64,000 bases of DNA from Shewanella mangrovisoli (GTDB lineage: Bacteria; Pseudomonadota; Gammaproteobacteria; Enterobacterales; Shewanellaceae), in contig NZ_CP080412.1 in the NCBI RefSeq assembly GCF_019457635.1, positions 2,480,001-2,544,000 on the forward strand. The letters are read 5' to 3'. The translations under genes and the position numbers were made by a program. Position 1 is the first letter of the stretch, and every line of letters starts with the position of its first letter. The notes under the pieces are model-generated. The model did not search any database, was not told the DNA's origin, and was given only the letters and a program-made list of their open reading frames with translations. Shown in pieces: positions 36,327 through 46,492 of this stretch.

Positions 36327-38267
36327 ATGACAACAGCATTTACCAAAATTAGTGCCATAGCCGTTAGCTTAGCAGGCCTTATCAGTGCGCCCTTGAGCGC
36401 ATTCGCTCAACCAATCACAGCCCCAGCCCACAAAGGCAGCCAAGCCCAAGCCTTGTTGTTTACCAAGGATAACAACGCAGTGATCTCTGCCGTCGATTGG
36501 CTTTGGGTCAGTGAAAGAAATGGTTTGATGCTACAAAGCATACCAAGCGCGGATAAAACGTCGCTACCCACCGCCAAAACCTTAGTCAAAGGCGAGTTTG
36601 AGCTGTTGGCCTTTAGCGATCCCTATGCCTTAACGCTCGATCGCCGCGCCGATCGCATTCGCCCTATCATGATCAAACAGATAGAAGGCAAAGTCGCGAC
36701 CAACGTGTTGCCACTGCTGCCGATGGCATCGTTTGAAATCAATTGGATCTGTATTCAGCCAAGGCCGCAGGATGGCAATATCTACGCTTGGTTTGGCGGC
36801 GAAGACGGTTATAGCGAGCAATGGCTATTAGGCGATGCCGGACACTTTATGCCGAAAAAAATGCGCAGTCAGGCGATTCCCGTCAACAGCACCAGCTGCG
36901 CCATCGATGGCGATAAACTGTTAGTGAGTGAGCCCGAAGCCGGTGTCTGGCAATTTGATGCCAGCCCCTTCGCCGATAATAGCGCTAAGTTGATTCTCGC
37001 CGCCCTCAATAATGATATCGCGGGCATGCAAGTCATCGATGGCAAGTTATTGTTAAGCGATAAAAATGGCGTCCTAACTTTAGATCAACAGGCTATTGCG
37101 AACTACGACTTAGGGAAGGTACAAGGGTTCAGTGGTTATCTAAGCGGAACCAGCACCAACAAGGCAATCCAGTTTGCCCTCTATGATGATAAAACTGATC
37201 AGTACTTATTTAGCCAAGCAGTCTTGCCTATAGACCGGAATCAATCAAATAACGAGCCCAGCGATAATATCATCGAAATTCCCGCTTGGGTTGAAAGCGA
37301 TCCCTCCGATAGACCCGGCGATACCATGGACGATCCGGCGATTTGGGTGCATCCAACTGAACCGGAAAAAAGCCTAGTGCTTGGCACCAACAAACGTTGG
37401 GGACTATTGAGCTTTAATATGCGTGGCGAGCAGGTTCAAGCCCTACCTTCGGGGCGCATCAATAACGTCGAACTGCGCCAGCAAGTGATGCTGGGTGGTA
37501 AAAAACGCGATATCGCCGTGGCGACCTTAAGGGATAACGACAGCCTCGCCTTCTATGAAATCGATGCTCAGGGCAAGTTAAGCGAGTATCCTAATCAAGC
37601 CACCAATATGGTGGATATTTATGGCATGTGTCTGTATCAAGATGCCGATACCCTGTATGTGTTCGCCAATGAAAAGTCCGGCCGTATCGCCCAATACCGC
37701 GTCGATTGGCAGGTAAATGGCCCAAGTATCAAGCTGGTGCGTGATATCCATACCCCAAGCCAAGTCGAAGGTTGTGTGGTCGATGAGGCTCAGCACGCGC
37801 TGTTTATCGGTGAAGAAGACAAGGGCATTTGGCGCTTTAATGCCAAGGCCAATGGCGGCACCCAAGGTGAGCTCATCATTAAAGCCGAGGGCGACTTAGT
37901 CCCCGATGTTGAAGGTATTTCACTCTATCAAGGCGCCAATATTCACGGTAAAAAGCAGGATCTGCTGGTGGTGTCCAGTCAAGGCGACAACAGTTACTTG
38001 CTGTATCAGGCACAGCCGCCCTACGCCCAATTAGGCAAGTTCCGTATTGGAGTAAACCTTAACGGCATGGAAAATGGCCGCGAAACCAGTATCGATGGCA
38101 GTAGCGAAACCGATGGCTTGGCCGTGACTCACTTAAGCGTCGGAACCGGAGCTTGGCAACAGGGAATGCTGGTGATACAGGATGGACACAATCATTTACC
38201 CGATAATAATCAATCTTTTAAATGGCTGCCTTGGCGCAGTATTATCGAGAAATTATCGCTTAACTGA
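36327..38267 (+). CDS. Beta-propeller phytase, two propeller domains
   Basis: Phytases of this family hydrolyse phytate, using calcium. A signal peptide (cut at AFA, about residue 25) leads to an N-terminal degenerate propeller-like half (about 30-320) and a C-terminal full phytase propeller (about 325-645) with DDPAIWVHPTEPEKS, GRINNVELRQ, YGMCLY, EGCVVDEAQHALFIGEED and DVEGISLY. The dual-domain form with an incomplete N-terminal domain is known in Shewanella phytases. I start at the ATG at 36327 (646 residues); the frame reaches a TTG at 36309. It should act in the periplasm or outside the cell and is co-transcribed with the TonB receptor. Confidence 0.92.
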   Translation: MTTAFTKISAIAVSLAGLISAPLSAFAQPITAPAHKGSQAQALLFTKDNNAVISAVDWLWVSERNGLMLQSIPSADKTSLPTAKTLVKGEFELLAFSDPYALTLDRRADRIRPIMIKQIEGKVATNVLPLLPMASFEINWICIQPRPQDGNIYAWFGGEDGYSEQWLLGDAGHFMPKKMRSQAIPVNSTSCAIDGDKLLVSEPEAGVWQFDASPFADNSAKLILAALNNDIAGMQVIDGKLLLSDKNGVLTLDQQAIANYDLGKVQGFSGYLSGTSTNKAIQFALYDDKTDQYLFSQAVLPIDRNQSNNEPSDNIIEIPAWVESDPSDRPGDTMDDPAIWVHPTEPEKSLVLGTNKRWGLLSFNMRGEQVQALPSGRINNVELRQQVMLGGKKRDIAVATLRDNDSLAFYEIDAQGKLSEYPNQATNMVDIYGMCLYQDADTLYVFANEKSGRIAQYRVDWQVNGPSIKLVRDIHTPSQVEGCVVDEAQHALFIGEEDKGIWRFNAKANGGTQGELIIKAEGDLVPDVEGISLYQGANIHGKKQDLLVVSSQGDNSYLLYQAQPPYAQLGKFRIGVNLNGMENGRETSIDGSSETDGLAVTHLSVGTGAWQQGMLVIQDGHNHLPDNNQSFKWLPWRSIIEKLSLN

Positions 38268-38312
38268 GTATTGAGCCAGTTGAACGCTGCATGATCTGGC
38301 GAGAGGAATGAT

Positions 38313-38343
38313 AACCGAGTCCGAGTGGCTCGGTTTATTTTTG
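38313..38343 (+). terminator. Rho-independent terminator of the phytase operon
   Basis: AACCGAG / CTCGGTT inverted repeat (38313-38319 and 38329-38335) followed by TATTTTTG, 46 bp after the phytase stop. Confidence 0.75.
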
Positions 38344-38499
38344 CCCTGAACCTTTTTGCTTGAAACTCGCATCTTGAGTCTGAAATCGCTATACTCCGCG
38401 CCCAAATCATTTGGCCAATAACTAGCTCGATATTGCAAAACTGTTTGCGGTTGTCAGCTTTTTAAGCCGTTATTAACGACTTTTTCTTAGGACATACCT

Positions 38500-40092
38500 T
38501 TGATCTCTACCGCAAATATCACCATGCAATTCGGCCCAGAGCCATTATTTGAAAATATCTCGGCAAAATTTGGCAACGGTAACCGTTATGGTTTGATTGG
38601 CGCAAACGGCTGCGGCAAATCGACTTTTATGAAGATCTTAAGTGGCGCCCTCGCCCCAACCTCGGGCAACGTGTCGATCACGCCGGGTTTAAAGGTTGGC
38701 ACCCTAAGCCAAGATCAATTCGCCTTCGAGCAATACACGGTTATCGATGCGGTGATCATGGGCGATACCCAGCTGTGGAAAATCAAGCAAGAGCGTGACG
38801 CGATTTATGCCAAACCCGATATGACCGAAGAAGACGGCATGCGTGTGGGCGATCTCGAGAGTGAATTTGCCGAGATGGACGGCTACAGCGCCGAGAGCCG
38901 CGCGGGCGAAATTCTGATTGAAGCTGGTATCGAAGAATCCTTCCACTATGGCCCTATGTCACAGGTTGCACCCGGTTGGAAACTGCGCGTACTGTTAGCC
39001 CAAGCCCTGTTTGCTAACCCCGATATTCTGCTGCTCGACGAGCCCACCAACAACTTGGATATTCACACCATCAGTTGGCTCGAAACTGAGCTGAATAAGC
39101 GCAAATGCACCATGATCATTATTTCCCACGACAGACACTTCTTAAATGCTGTCTGTACCCATATGGCGGATATCGATTACGGTGAACTGCGGATTTACCC
39201 CGGCAACTACGAATACTTCCTCGAGCAATCGGCCTTGCAGCGCGAACAATTGCTGTCGAGCAACGCCAAAAAGAGCGCCGAGATTGAAGAACTGCAGGAC
39301 TTCGTTAACCGCTTTGGCGCTAACGCTTCTAAGGCAAAACTGGCCAGCTCACGCGCCAAGCGCATGGACAAAATTAAACTGGATGAAGTCAAATCCTCCA
39401 GCCGTATTGCGCCGTCAATCCGCTTCGCGCCGGGTAAGAAGATGCACCGTCAGGCATTGGTGCTTGAGAACCTCGCCCACGGTTTTGACGGTGAGTTGCT
39501 ATTCGAAGGCGGCGATTTAATCCTCGAAGCTGGCGCAAAGCTTGCGATTATCGGTGAGAACGGTGTCGGTAAAACCACCTTATTACGCTGTTTAGTCAAT
39601 GAGTTAATCCATAATCAGGGCGTGATTAAGTGGTCAGAAAACGCTTCCATTGGTTACTGCCCACAGGACAGCACCAGCGATTTTGATAATGATTTGACTA
39701 TTATTGAATGGATGGACCAATGGCGTCAGCCAAAACACAACGACTTGATGGTACGCGCCATGTTAGGTCGTTTATTGTTTACCGAAGATGATGCCAACAA
39801 AAAAGCCAAAAACTGCTCAGGTGGTGAGAAAAACCGTTTAATTTTCGGCAAGTTAATGATGCAGGATATCAACGTCATCATTATGGACGAACCGACCAAC
39901 CATATGGATATGGAAGCGATTGAATCCTTAAATAATGCCCTCAAAGATTTTGAAGGCACACTGATTTTCGTCAGTCACGACCGCGAGTTTGTGTCCTCGT
40001 TAGCGACCCGTATTATCGATATTCGGGATAGAAAATTGGTCAACTTCCAAGGGACCTTTGATGAGTATCTGGCAAACCTTGCCAGTACCTAA
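38500..40092 (+). CDS. ybiT: ABC-F family ATPase YbiT
   Basis: A 530-residue soluble protein with two ABC domains in tandem and no membrane part, i.e. the ABC-F class of ribosome-associated factors. Walker A motifs are GANGCGKS (34-41) and GENGVGKT in the second half; signature and Walker B sequences ([27 protein letters not shown]) are intact, with the ABC-F interdomain linker between. The sequence follows E. coli YbiT closely along its length. Translation starts at a TTG with AGGA 7 nt upstream. Role is probably in rescuing or tuning translating ribosomes. Confidence 0.93.
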   Translation: MISTANITMQFGPEPLFENISAKFGNGNRYGLIGANGCGKSTFMKILSGALAPTSGNVSITPGLKVGTLSQDQFAFEQYTVIDAVIMGDTQLWKIKQERDAIYAKPDMTEEDGMRVGDLESEFAEMDGYSAESRAGEILIEAGIEESFHYGPMSQVAPGWKLRVLLAQALFANPDILLLDEPTNNLDIHTISWLETELNKRKCTMIIISHDRHFLNAVCTHMADIDYGELRIYPGNYEYFLEQSALQREQLLSSNAKKSAEIEELQDFVNRFGANASKAKLASSRAKRMDKIKLDEVKSSSRIAPSIRFAPGKKMHRQALVLENLAHGFDGELLFEGGDLILEAGAKLAIIGENGVGKTTLLRCLVNELIHNQGVIKWSENASIGYCPQDSTSDFDNDLTIIEWMDQWRQPKHNDLMVRAMLGRLLFTEDDANKKAKNCSGGEKNRLIFGKLMMQDINVIIMDEPTNHMDMEAIESLNNALKDFEGTLIFVSHDREFVSSLATRIIDIRDRKLVNFQGTFDEYLANLAST

Positions 40093-40162
40093 TCGCCATC
40101 GGCTTTTGCAAAAGCGCTTTTGATAAACGTCCTTTTGCTAAAGGACTTCAAAAGACCCAAAG

Positions 40163-40199
40163 AAAAGACGCTTCACTCTACTCGAGCTTAGCGTCTTTT
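40163..40199. terminator. Bidirectional rho-independent terminator between ybiT and the AHSA1 gene
   Basis: AAAAGACGCT / AGCGTCTTTT inverted repeat (40163-40172 and 40190-40199), A-run before and T-run after, serving the convergent genes. Confidence 0.85.
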
Positions 40200-40249
40200 T
40201 TATACCACCCATTTGTATCACCCTTTCATATACGCAGTGACTGACTGCG

Positions 40250-40699
40250 TTAGTCGGTTTTCGCTTCCACCAAAGCCGCAAGTTGCATTAATGATTCTTG
40301 CCAGCCTAAGTAACACATCTCCTCAGGGATAACGGCTGGGATACCCTCCTGAATGATCTGCAAATTGGTACCGCAGGAAACCTCGGTTAATTCGATAGTC
40401 ACCTGCATCACGCCGGGCAGATTCTCATCATCAAACTGGTCAGTATGGCGGATAAGTGTGTTGGGGATGAGCTCGGTATAAACCACCTTAAAGGAGTGAC
40501 TGTATCCCGTCGCAAATTGAATAAAACTCATGCTATAGCCCGCCCCAACGGCCAATTCAAACTCATGAATGGTCCCCACAAAGCCGTAAGGCGGTAACCA
40601 ACGCTCTAGCGCCGCTTTATCGGTAAAGGCCTTATAGACTAACGTCGAGGGCGCGCGCAGCACTCTATGTAACGTCACTGTACCTGTGTTATCCGACAT
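40250..40699 (-). CDS. SRPBCC/AHSA1-domain protein
   Basis: A 149-residue single-domain protein of the Aha1 C-terminal-like START superfamily (APSTLVYKAFTDKAALERWLPPYGF opening, closing amphipathic helix GWQESLMQLAALVEA). Such small proteins bind hydrophobic ligands; their cellular role is mostly unknown. Cytoplasmic, monocistronic. Confidence 0.85.
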   Translation of the reverse strand: MSDNTGTVTLHRVLRAPSTLVYKAFTDKAALERWLPPYGFVGTIHEFELAVGAGYSMSFIQFATGYSHSFKVVYTELIPNTLIRHTDQFDDENLPGVMQVTIELTEVSCGTNLQIIQEGIPAVIPEEMCYLGWQESLMQLAALVEAKTD

Positions 40700-40797
40700 A
40701 TCCTTATCCTTCCAATTGCTTATGGGCCAATGATGCTCTTAAAGATAGCGCAAGAATCCTATTCGTTATCACCTGCGCGAGAATATTAATTATCCCC

Positions 40798-41898
40798 TTA
40801 ACTTGAGATGGTTGGCTCGACGCGACGATGCTTAAACTGCGTTAAGTGCAATGATTTAGCATCAGAGTCTGATTGCTGCTGGGCAATATCCAGCCGTTCT
40901 GCGGCGCTAGTAAATGCCAGGTTGTGAGAGGTTTCACTTATTTGCCCTTTGTATTGAGCGATTAAGCTCAAAAGTCCCGACTCATTCACCACATTTTTAG
41001 GCAACGGCGTTTTAAAGCTCGCCTCATCGCTAAAAACAACAACCGAATGGAGTCCCTCGACTAACCCTAAGCAGTGGGCAACGGCTAAGCAATGTTTATA
41101 GTTTTGATGGAGAGGATTTTTAAAGCGGGTTTGCTTGGTAAAGATTTTTTGCGTCCACTGGGCTTGCTTCTCTCCCCCAAATATCCAGCCGGAGTAATTT
41201 TTAACTTCAATAACGAACACGCCAAAATGAGTCAATAAAACTAAATCCACCTCTGTCAAAGCAGGCGTACCTTCAGTTATCTCATCCATAGGTAAAATTA
41301 AATTGCAATAAAGTCGAAAGTCCTCATCTCTGAATCCCTGTTTCAGTAACTTAGCGACCCGCTTTTCACCCTGTTGGCCTAACCTTTCAGCTCGGTATCG
41401 TCTGAGTGACGGACGAAATAGCAAGGTGACTATCGCAGACACAAGTATAAAAATCGGAATCACCAACAGAATCGACAGCGACTCGAGTACTGAAGAGATG
41501 GGTGAAATCGTGCTATGAGCGGGCGTAGGTTTAGGTGTTACCACGGTAGGTATTATATTGGGTTTCTGCTTAGGCGTGTCTTGGCGAACCGTAGTTGGCG
41601 TTGCAGGCTGCTTTACCGAAGATTTAATGCCATTGGCGACGGGTTGCTGGCAACGCTCATCGAATCTTGCCTTAAGCTCTTGATAACGCGGCGTGGTTGG
41701 ATGCCAATCTTGCATCTCACTTTGGATAAGAATACAGATGGCTTCAGAGTCTTGTTTCTCTAATGCCTTTAGCGAAAAAGGATAAAGGCCAACGACACTG
41801 ATCATTACAGCCAACAACATGCAGAACTTGGCGCTGTGCCTGATATTCTTTACGCATCCCTTCACCTTGAAATAACTCCTGTTATTGTTTGCTATCAT
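40798..41898 (-). CDS. NERD-domain membrane protein
   Basis: A 366-residue protein with an N-terminal hydrophobic segment (about 23-45, signal or anchor), a Pro/Thr/Lys-rich linker (90-130), a membrane segment (141-162) and a cytoplasmic NERD domain (about 170-290). The nuclease-related motif is visible: D218 in TEVDLV and E231-x-K233 in IEVKNYSGW. NERD domains resemble Holliday-junction-resolvase-type nucleases; activity is unproven for most members. Two membrane segments would put the linker in the periplasm. Divergent from the next gene; function not assigned. Confidence 0.8.
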   Translation of the reverse strand: MIANNNRSYFKVKGCVKNIRHSAKFCMLLAVMISVVGLYPFSLKALEKQDSEAICILIQSEMQDWHPTTPRYQELKARFDERCQQPVANGIKSSVKQPATPTTVRQDTPKQKPNIIPTVVTPKPTPAHSTISPISSVLESLSILLVIPIFILVSAIVTLLFRPSLRRYRAERLGQQGEKRVAKLLKQGFRDEDFRLYCNLILPMDEITEGTPALTEVDLVLLTHFGVFVIEVKNYSGWIFGGEKQAQWTQKIFTKQTRFKNPLHQNYKHCLAVAHCLGLVEGLHSVVVFSDEASFKTPLPKNVVNESGLLSLIAQYKGQISETSHNLAFTSAAERLDIAQQQSDSDAKSLHLTQFKHRRVEPTISS

Positions 41899-42182
41899 TG
41901 CAACGGTTATACGTTACTTGATCTGATTTATTATTTTCAACCGTCATAAATTGCTATAACGAACTCGATAGATAAATCGTTAACCCATCTGCAAAATAGA
42001 TTTCTAATCACAATCAACCAAGACTGGTATTTTTGCCCGCATTTTCTCTGCCTTGGTTTACACTCTTAAAGCACCCACAAAGCACAACTCAATGAATTGG
42101 GTGAATTAAACCTTATGGGGTATTGCATACGCGCCAGCTGTGCACCAATTTATTCTGTAAATTCTTATCATGGTGATGGTTT
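41899..42182. other. Divergent promoter region
   Basis: About 280 bp between the NERD gene and the HPt-REC-REC-GGDEF gene. AT-rich, no coding frame or hairpin. TTATCATGG-type sequence near 42165 precedes the rightward start. Nothing else supported. Confidence 0.3.
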
Positions 42183-43814
42183 ATGAGTCTTGAAGAATCC
42201 TTAGAACAATTAAAACGTCAGTACTTACATGCACTACCGGATAAAAAGAAACAAATCATTACTTTATGGATATCTCTACGGAAAAACTGGCAAAGTCATA
42301 TGCTGTCGGCCGTATACCGTGAGGTGCATAATTTAAAGGGCTCCTGCGAAACTTTCGGCTTAACCGAAACCAAAGATATCGTCGATAGACTCGAATTACA
42401 GCTAAAAAACCTACTGGACGCTCCTGCGCCAGAACTGCCCGTGATCAAGGGATTAGATACCCTCTTCCACCAATTGCTGCAAAATAATCTGCGTAGTGAA
42501 CCCGCAGCACCCGTGGTGGAAGCGCAAATGCAGCAAAGCCCCTATAAACCCACCAAAGCACGGCATGAGTATCGAATTGCGATTGTGGAGGATGACAGTA
42601 ATGTCGGGGCGATGATAACGAAGCAGCTGCATGAGTTTGGTTTTAATGTGCAGCATTTTTTAAATTTCACCGATTTTCTGGGGATCCAAAATACCTCGCC
42701 CTTCGATTTAGTCTTACTCGATCTTATCTTACCCGATTATACCGAGGCCGCTTTATTTACGGCGGCGACTGAATTTGAAAAAAATAACACCCGCGTGTTT
42801 GTTCTCTCTTCCCGCGGCGACTTCGAGATGCGACTGCTGGCGATCCGCGCCAATGTCAGCGAGTATTTTGTCAAACCCGCCGAAACCACACTACTGGTAC
42901 GCAAGATCCATCAGTGGCTTAAAATGTCAGAAAAACAGCCGCTTAAAATTCTGCTGGTGGACGATCAACAGTCCATGGTCGATTATTTTTCCAGCCTACT
43001 TCGTAGTCATGGCCTGATGGTAAAAGGCATGACCAAACCCGAACAAGTGCTGCCGACCCTAGAGCAATTTGAGCCAGACTTGTTTATTTTTGATTTGTAT
43101 ATGCCCGATGTGAATGGTTTAGAGCTGGCAAAAATGATCCGCCAATTAGACAAGTACAGCTCGAGTCCGATACTCGTGCTCAGCTCCGACGACACCATGC
43201 AGAACAAGGTCAGCATCATTCAGGCGGGATCCGACGATTTAATCTCAAAGCAAACCGCGCCGAGTCTGTTTGTGACCCAAGTGATTTCCCGCGCCCAGCG
43301 TGGCCATGATATTCGCAGCTCCGCCAGCCGTGATAGCTTAACCGGGCTACTCAACCACACTCAGATCCTGGTTGCCGCTCGCCGCTGTTATAACCTCGCC
43401 AAACGTATCAACTCTTCAGTGTGCATTGCCATGCTGGACTTAGATCACTTTAAACAAGTAAATGATACCTATGGACATTCTGGCGGCGACAAAGTCCTAT
43501 TAGCCTTTGCCCACCTGTTACAGCAATCTCTACGCCCCGTGGACTTTATGGGGCGTTACGGCGGCGAGGAATTTATGTTGGTCTTGCCCGATCTACCCGC
43601 GCCCTTAGCCATTGCCAAGCTTAATGCCATTCGCGAGAGCTTTAGTCATATCGTGTTTGTCGAAGAAGGAGCCGAATTTAAAGTCACCTTAAGCGGTGGC
43701 TTGGCCTTCTCGACCGAATGTAATGAGTTTCAAGATTGTTTATTGCTGGCGGATAAAAATCTGTATGAGGCGAAGCGGACTGGACGCAACCGTTTAATCA
43801 CCACTTTAAAATAA
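42183..43814 (+). CDS. HPt-REC-REC-GGDEF diguanylate cyclase
   Basis: A 543-residue cytoplasmic protein with four modules: HPt (1-105, H49 in HNLKGSCETFG), REC1 (130-247, D180), REC2 (253-370, D304) and GGDEF (378-540). The signature GGEEF (460-464) and the inhibitory RPVD (451-454) are intact, so it should make c-di-GMP with product inhibition. Having its own HPt lets phosphate be taken from a hybrid kinase and handed to its receivers. No kinase is adjacent, but the chemotaxis cluster (CheA) begins 170 bp away in the convergent direction. Confidence 0.92.
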   Translation: MSLEESLEQLKRQYLHALPDKKKQIITLWISLRKNWQSHMLSAVYREVHNLKGSCETFGLTETKDIVDRLELQLKNLLDAPAPELPVIKGLDTLFHQLLQNNLRSEPAAPVVEAQMQQSPYKPTKARHEYRIAIVEDDSNVGAMITKQLHEFGFNVQHFLNFTDFLGIQNTSPFDLVLLDLILPDYTEAALFTAATEFEKNNTRVFVLSSRGDFEMRLLAIRANVSEYFVKPAETTLLVRKIHQWLKMSEKQPLKILLVDDQQSMVDYFSSLLRSHGLMVKGMTKPEQVLPTLEQFEPDLFIFDLYMPDVNGLELAKMIRQLDKYSSSPILVLSSDDTMQNKVSIIQAGSDDLISKQTAPSLFVTQVISRAQRGHDIRSSASRDSLTGLLNHTQILVAARRCYNLAKRINSSVCIAMLDLDHFKQVNDTYGHSGGDKVLLAFAHLLQQSLRPVDFMGRYGGEEFMLVLPDLPAPLAIAKLNAIRESFSHIVFVEEGAEFKVTLSGGLAFSTECNEFQDCLLLADKNLYEAKRTGRNRLITTLK

Positions 43815-43981
43815 GCTTTATACATCAACATGTTAATCAAATTCAGGGCTTTAAAAAGTGACTTGTGATTATCAGTTGCATAAGTGACGACTGATGCGTG
43901 CAAATAAGACTGTTACGAGGAATGACAAAATTGCGCGTAATTTGCCATTGATAAGACCAAAATCTATTTGTAAGCGTGCTT

Positions 43982-45037
43982 TTAGTCTCGCTTAAGCGAG
44001 GCTAAATAGTTGAGCATTTTATCCGCCAGTTGCGGCAGTTCGACCACATGATGGATAACACCGCGTTTAATCGCTTCCCTTGGCATGCCAAACACCACGC
44101 AGCTCTGCTCCCCCTGAGCAAAGGTTTTGCCCCCCTGCTGGTCGATTAATGCCATACCATCGGCACCATCTTTACCCATGCCAGTGAGGATAGCCGCCGT
44201 GGTATTGGTCCCCGCACACGCCGCAACCGAATTAAATAACACATCCACCGAGGGCCTATGGCCGCTAACCTTATCACCTTGGGTCAAACGGGTCTTAAAA
44301 CTACCGCCGACCTTAATCACTTCTAAGTGCTGATCTCCGGGCGCAATATACACATAACAGGGCAATAAACGTTCGCCATCATCGGCTTGCTTAACATTCA
44401 AACGGGTAAGTTTATTTAGCCGCTCGGCAAAGGTACGGGTAAAACCCGGCGGCATATGTTGGGTGATCACTATCGGTGGCATGACTGCAGGAAACTGTTG
44501 CAACAGATATAAAATGGCTTCAGTGCCGCCAGTCGAAGCGCCAATTGCCACCAATTGCGTGTTGATCACGCGATTTGCTAGGGTGGGTTTTAGACTTGGC
44601 GCAGTCACGGCAACGGGTTGAGTGCGTTGGGTTTTCAGCTTCGCATTCGCCGCCGATTTAATTTTCTCCAGAATCAAATCTTGATATTCATTAAAATCCT
44701 GAGGCGAGTCTAATTTCGGTTTAGGGATAAAATCCACCGCGCCTAATCCTAGCGCATTAAAGGTCGCATCGGCACCCTCCTCGGTTAATGAGGAAATCAT
44801 TACCACTGCCGTGGGTCTAGCCTTCATCAACCGGTCTAAAAAGGTCAGCCCATCTACCTTGGGCATTTCAATATCTAACGTAATCACATCGGGGCGATGC
44901 TGATTCACCATATCCTTGGCCATATAGGCATCGGCGGCCATGCCCACCAAAGATAACTCAGGATCGGCCTCGATCATCTTGCCCAATAAGTTACGGATCA
45001 GTGCCGAATCATCTACCACTAGTACTTTTATCGTCAT
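43982..45037 (-). CDS. cheB: Chemotaxis methylesterase/deamidase CheB
   Basis: CheB removes methyl groups from chemoreceptors when phosphorylated by CheA. The REC domain has D55; the catalytic triad of the esterase domain is S168 (GASTGG), H194 (TQHMP) and D290 (GKDGADGM). 351 residues, full length. Last gene of the leftward operon, 3 bp after cheD. Confidence 0.96.
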   Translation of the reverse strand: MTIKVLVVDDSALIRNLLGKMIEADPELSLVGMAADAYMAKDMVNQHRPDVITLDIEMPKVDGLTFLDRLMKARPTAVVMISSLTEEGADATFNALGLGAVDFIPKPKLDSPQDFNEYQDLILEKIKSAANAKLKTQRTQPVAVTAPSLKPTLANRVINTQLVAIGASTGGTEAILYLLQQFPAVMPPIVITQHMPPGFTRTFAERLNKLTRLNVKQADDGERLLPCYVYIAPGDQHLEVIKVGGSFKTRLTQGDKVSGHRPSVDVLFNSVAACAGTNTTAAILTGMGKDGADGMALIDQQGGKTFAQGEQSCVVFGMPREAIKRGVIHHVVELPQLADKMLNYLASLKRD

Positions 45038-45040
45038 CGC

Positions 45041-45661
45041 TTAGTCACCAAAAAATTCCACATCTCCGCCACTGGGCAAATTCCTGATCCGTAGGCGATA
45101 TTCACTTTCCCTGTCCATAATGGTGCTGTTATGCATCGTTTTGATTTTTCGTACTTTGACTAATCCCGTCCCAGGGAAGAAATATACTTTTCGAGGATAA
45201 AAATCGAGTAAATCCGCCGCCAATATCGGGATTTGCTCCACTTGCAAATACTCGAGCACAAACTCCGCATTGCGCTCCCCAATATTATGGGCGGTGATCC
45301 CGTTGAGCATATTGCCACCACCAAACACTTTAGCGACCAAGGCGCGGCGCCGCGCGCCGAGTTTGAGCAACTCGTTAATCAGCAACTCCATGGCGTATAC
45401 GCCGTAACGGGCCGAATCGGTTAATATCCCAGAACTGTTGCCGTTATCGCTCGGTAATAAAAAATGGTTCATTCCCCCAATTCTTAAGTCAGGATCATAG
45501 AGGCATACTGAAATGCATGAGCCTAACACTGTGACTATCATGGTTTGATCCCGTGTGGCGTAGAATTCTCCTGGTAGAATTTTTACGGCGTCACAGCCAA
45601 AATGATGGTCAAAATACCGATTCGGCTCAATAACAGGGTACTCAATATTCGGTTTTGGCAC
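45041..45661 (-). CDS. cheD: Chemoreceptor glutamine deamidase CheD
   Basis: CheD deamidates receptor glutamines and can interact with CheC-type phosphatases. The catalytic C49 (GSC) and H66 (NHF) are present in the usual 17-residue spacing. 206 residues. Lies directly after cheR (0 bp gap) and before cheB. No cheC is seen in the window. Confidence 0.95.
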   Translation of the reverse strand: MPKPNIEYPVIEPNRYFDHHFGCDAVKILPGEFYATRDQTMIVTVLGSCISVCLYDPDLRIGGMNHFLLPSDNGNSSGILTDSARYGVYAMELLINELLKLGARRRALVAKVFGGGNMLNGITAHNIGERNAEFVLEYLQVEQIPILAADLLDFYPRKVYFFPGTGLVKVRKIKTMHNSTIMDRESEYRLRIRNLPSGGDVEFFGD

Positions 45662-46492
45662 TCAAGCTCCCTTTACCGCCTTGTAGGTTGTTTGGCCCAC
45701 GGGCTTAATGATTTGGGGAAACATATTAAAGTTCTCCGAATGGCCAGCGATGTAGAGTCCATCGTCGGCAAGGGAAAGCATCATATGTTTAAGAATGCTT
45801 TCCTGCGTTGTTTTATCAAAATAAATCATTACATTGCGACAAAAAATCACATCGATGGGCGTCTTGATTGACCAAAACTCATCGACCAAATTAAGCCGCG
45901 TAAAATGCAACATCTGTTTAAGTTCAGGGACCACGCGCACATTGCCTTGTTGGGCCCCACGTCCACGCTGAAAAAACGCCTTCTTGCGCTCAGCACTCAC
46001 CGCCTCGATACGCTCGATGGGGTAAATCCCTGTTTGCGCCTTGTATAACACCCGACTGTCGATATCGGAGGCGACGATTTCGATGGGAGTATTAAAACGG
46101 CCAAAATGCTCCGCAACCACCATGGCAATCGAATAAGGCTCCTCCCCAGTGCTGCTGGCCGCACACCAGATCCTTTTGGTATGCGGATGAGCCTGCAAAT
46201 ATTGCTTTAAAATCTCAAAGTGATGCGGCTCACGAAAGAACGCCGTCTGGTTAGTGGTCAGCGCATTAATAAACTCCTGATGCTCACCCTCGTTTGCCTG
46301 CAAATACTCGAAATACGCGGTAAATCCCGCTAACTTCAGCGCCCTGATCCGCCGGACTAAACGGCTGTACACCATAGCGTCTTTACTGTCGGCTAACTTA
46401 ATCCCGGCAAATTGATACAGCCGTGTCTTCACCGTATTAAAGTGCGCCGCCGTAAAAACAAACTCTTTCCCTAGAGGTTGATGTTCGCTCAA
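45662..46492 (-). CDS. cheR: Chemotaxis methyltransferase CheR
   Basis: CheR methylates receptor glutamates using S-adenosylmethionine. N-terminal helical domain and C-terminal Rossmann domain with IWCAASSTGEEPYSIAM and DVIFCRNVMIYF. 276 residues. It abuts the receptor gene, whose C-terminal WEDF tail could tether CheR or CheB/CheD. Confidence 0.95.
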   Translation of the reverse strand: MSEHQPLGKEFVFTAAHFNTVKTRLYQFAGIKLADSKDAMVYSRLVRRIRALKLAGFTAYFEYLQANEGEHQEFINALTTNQTAFFREPHHFEILKQYLQAHPHTKRIWCAASSTGEEPYSIAMVVAEHFGRFNTPIEIVASDIDSRVLYKAQTGIYPIERIEAVSAERKKAFFQRGRGAQQGNVRVVPELKQMLHFTRLNLVDEFWSIKTPIDVIFCRNVMIYFDKTTQESILKHMMLSLADDGLYIAGHSENFNMFPQIIKPVGQTTYKAVKGA

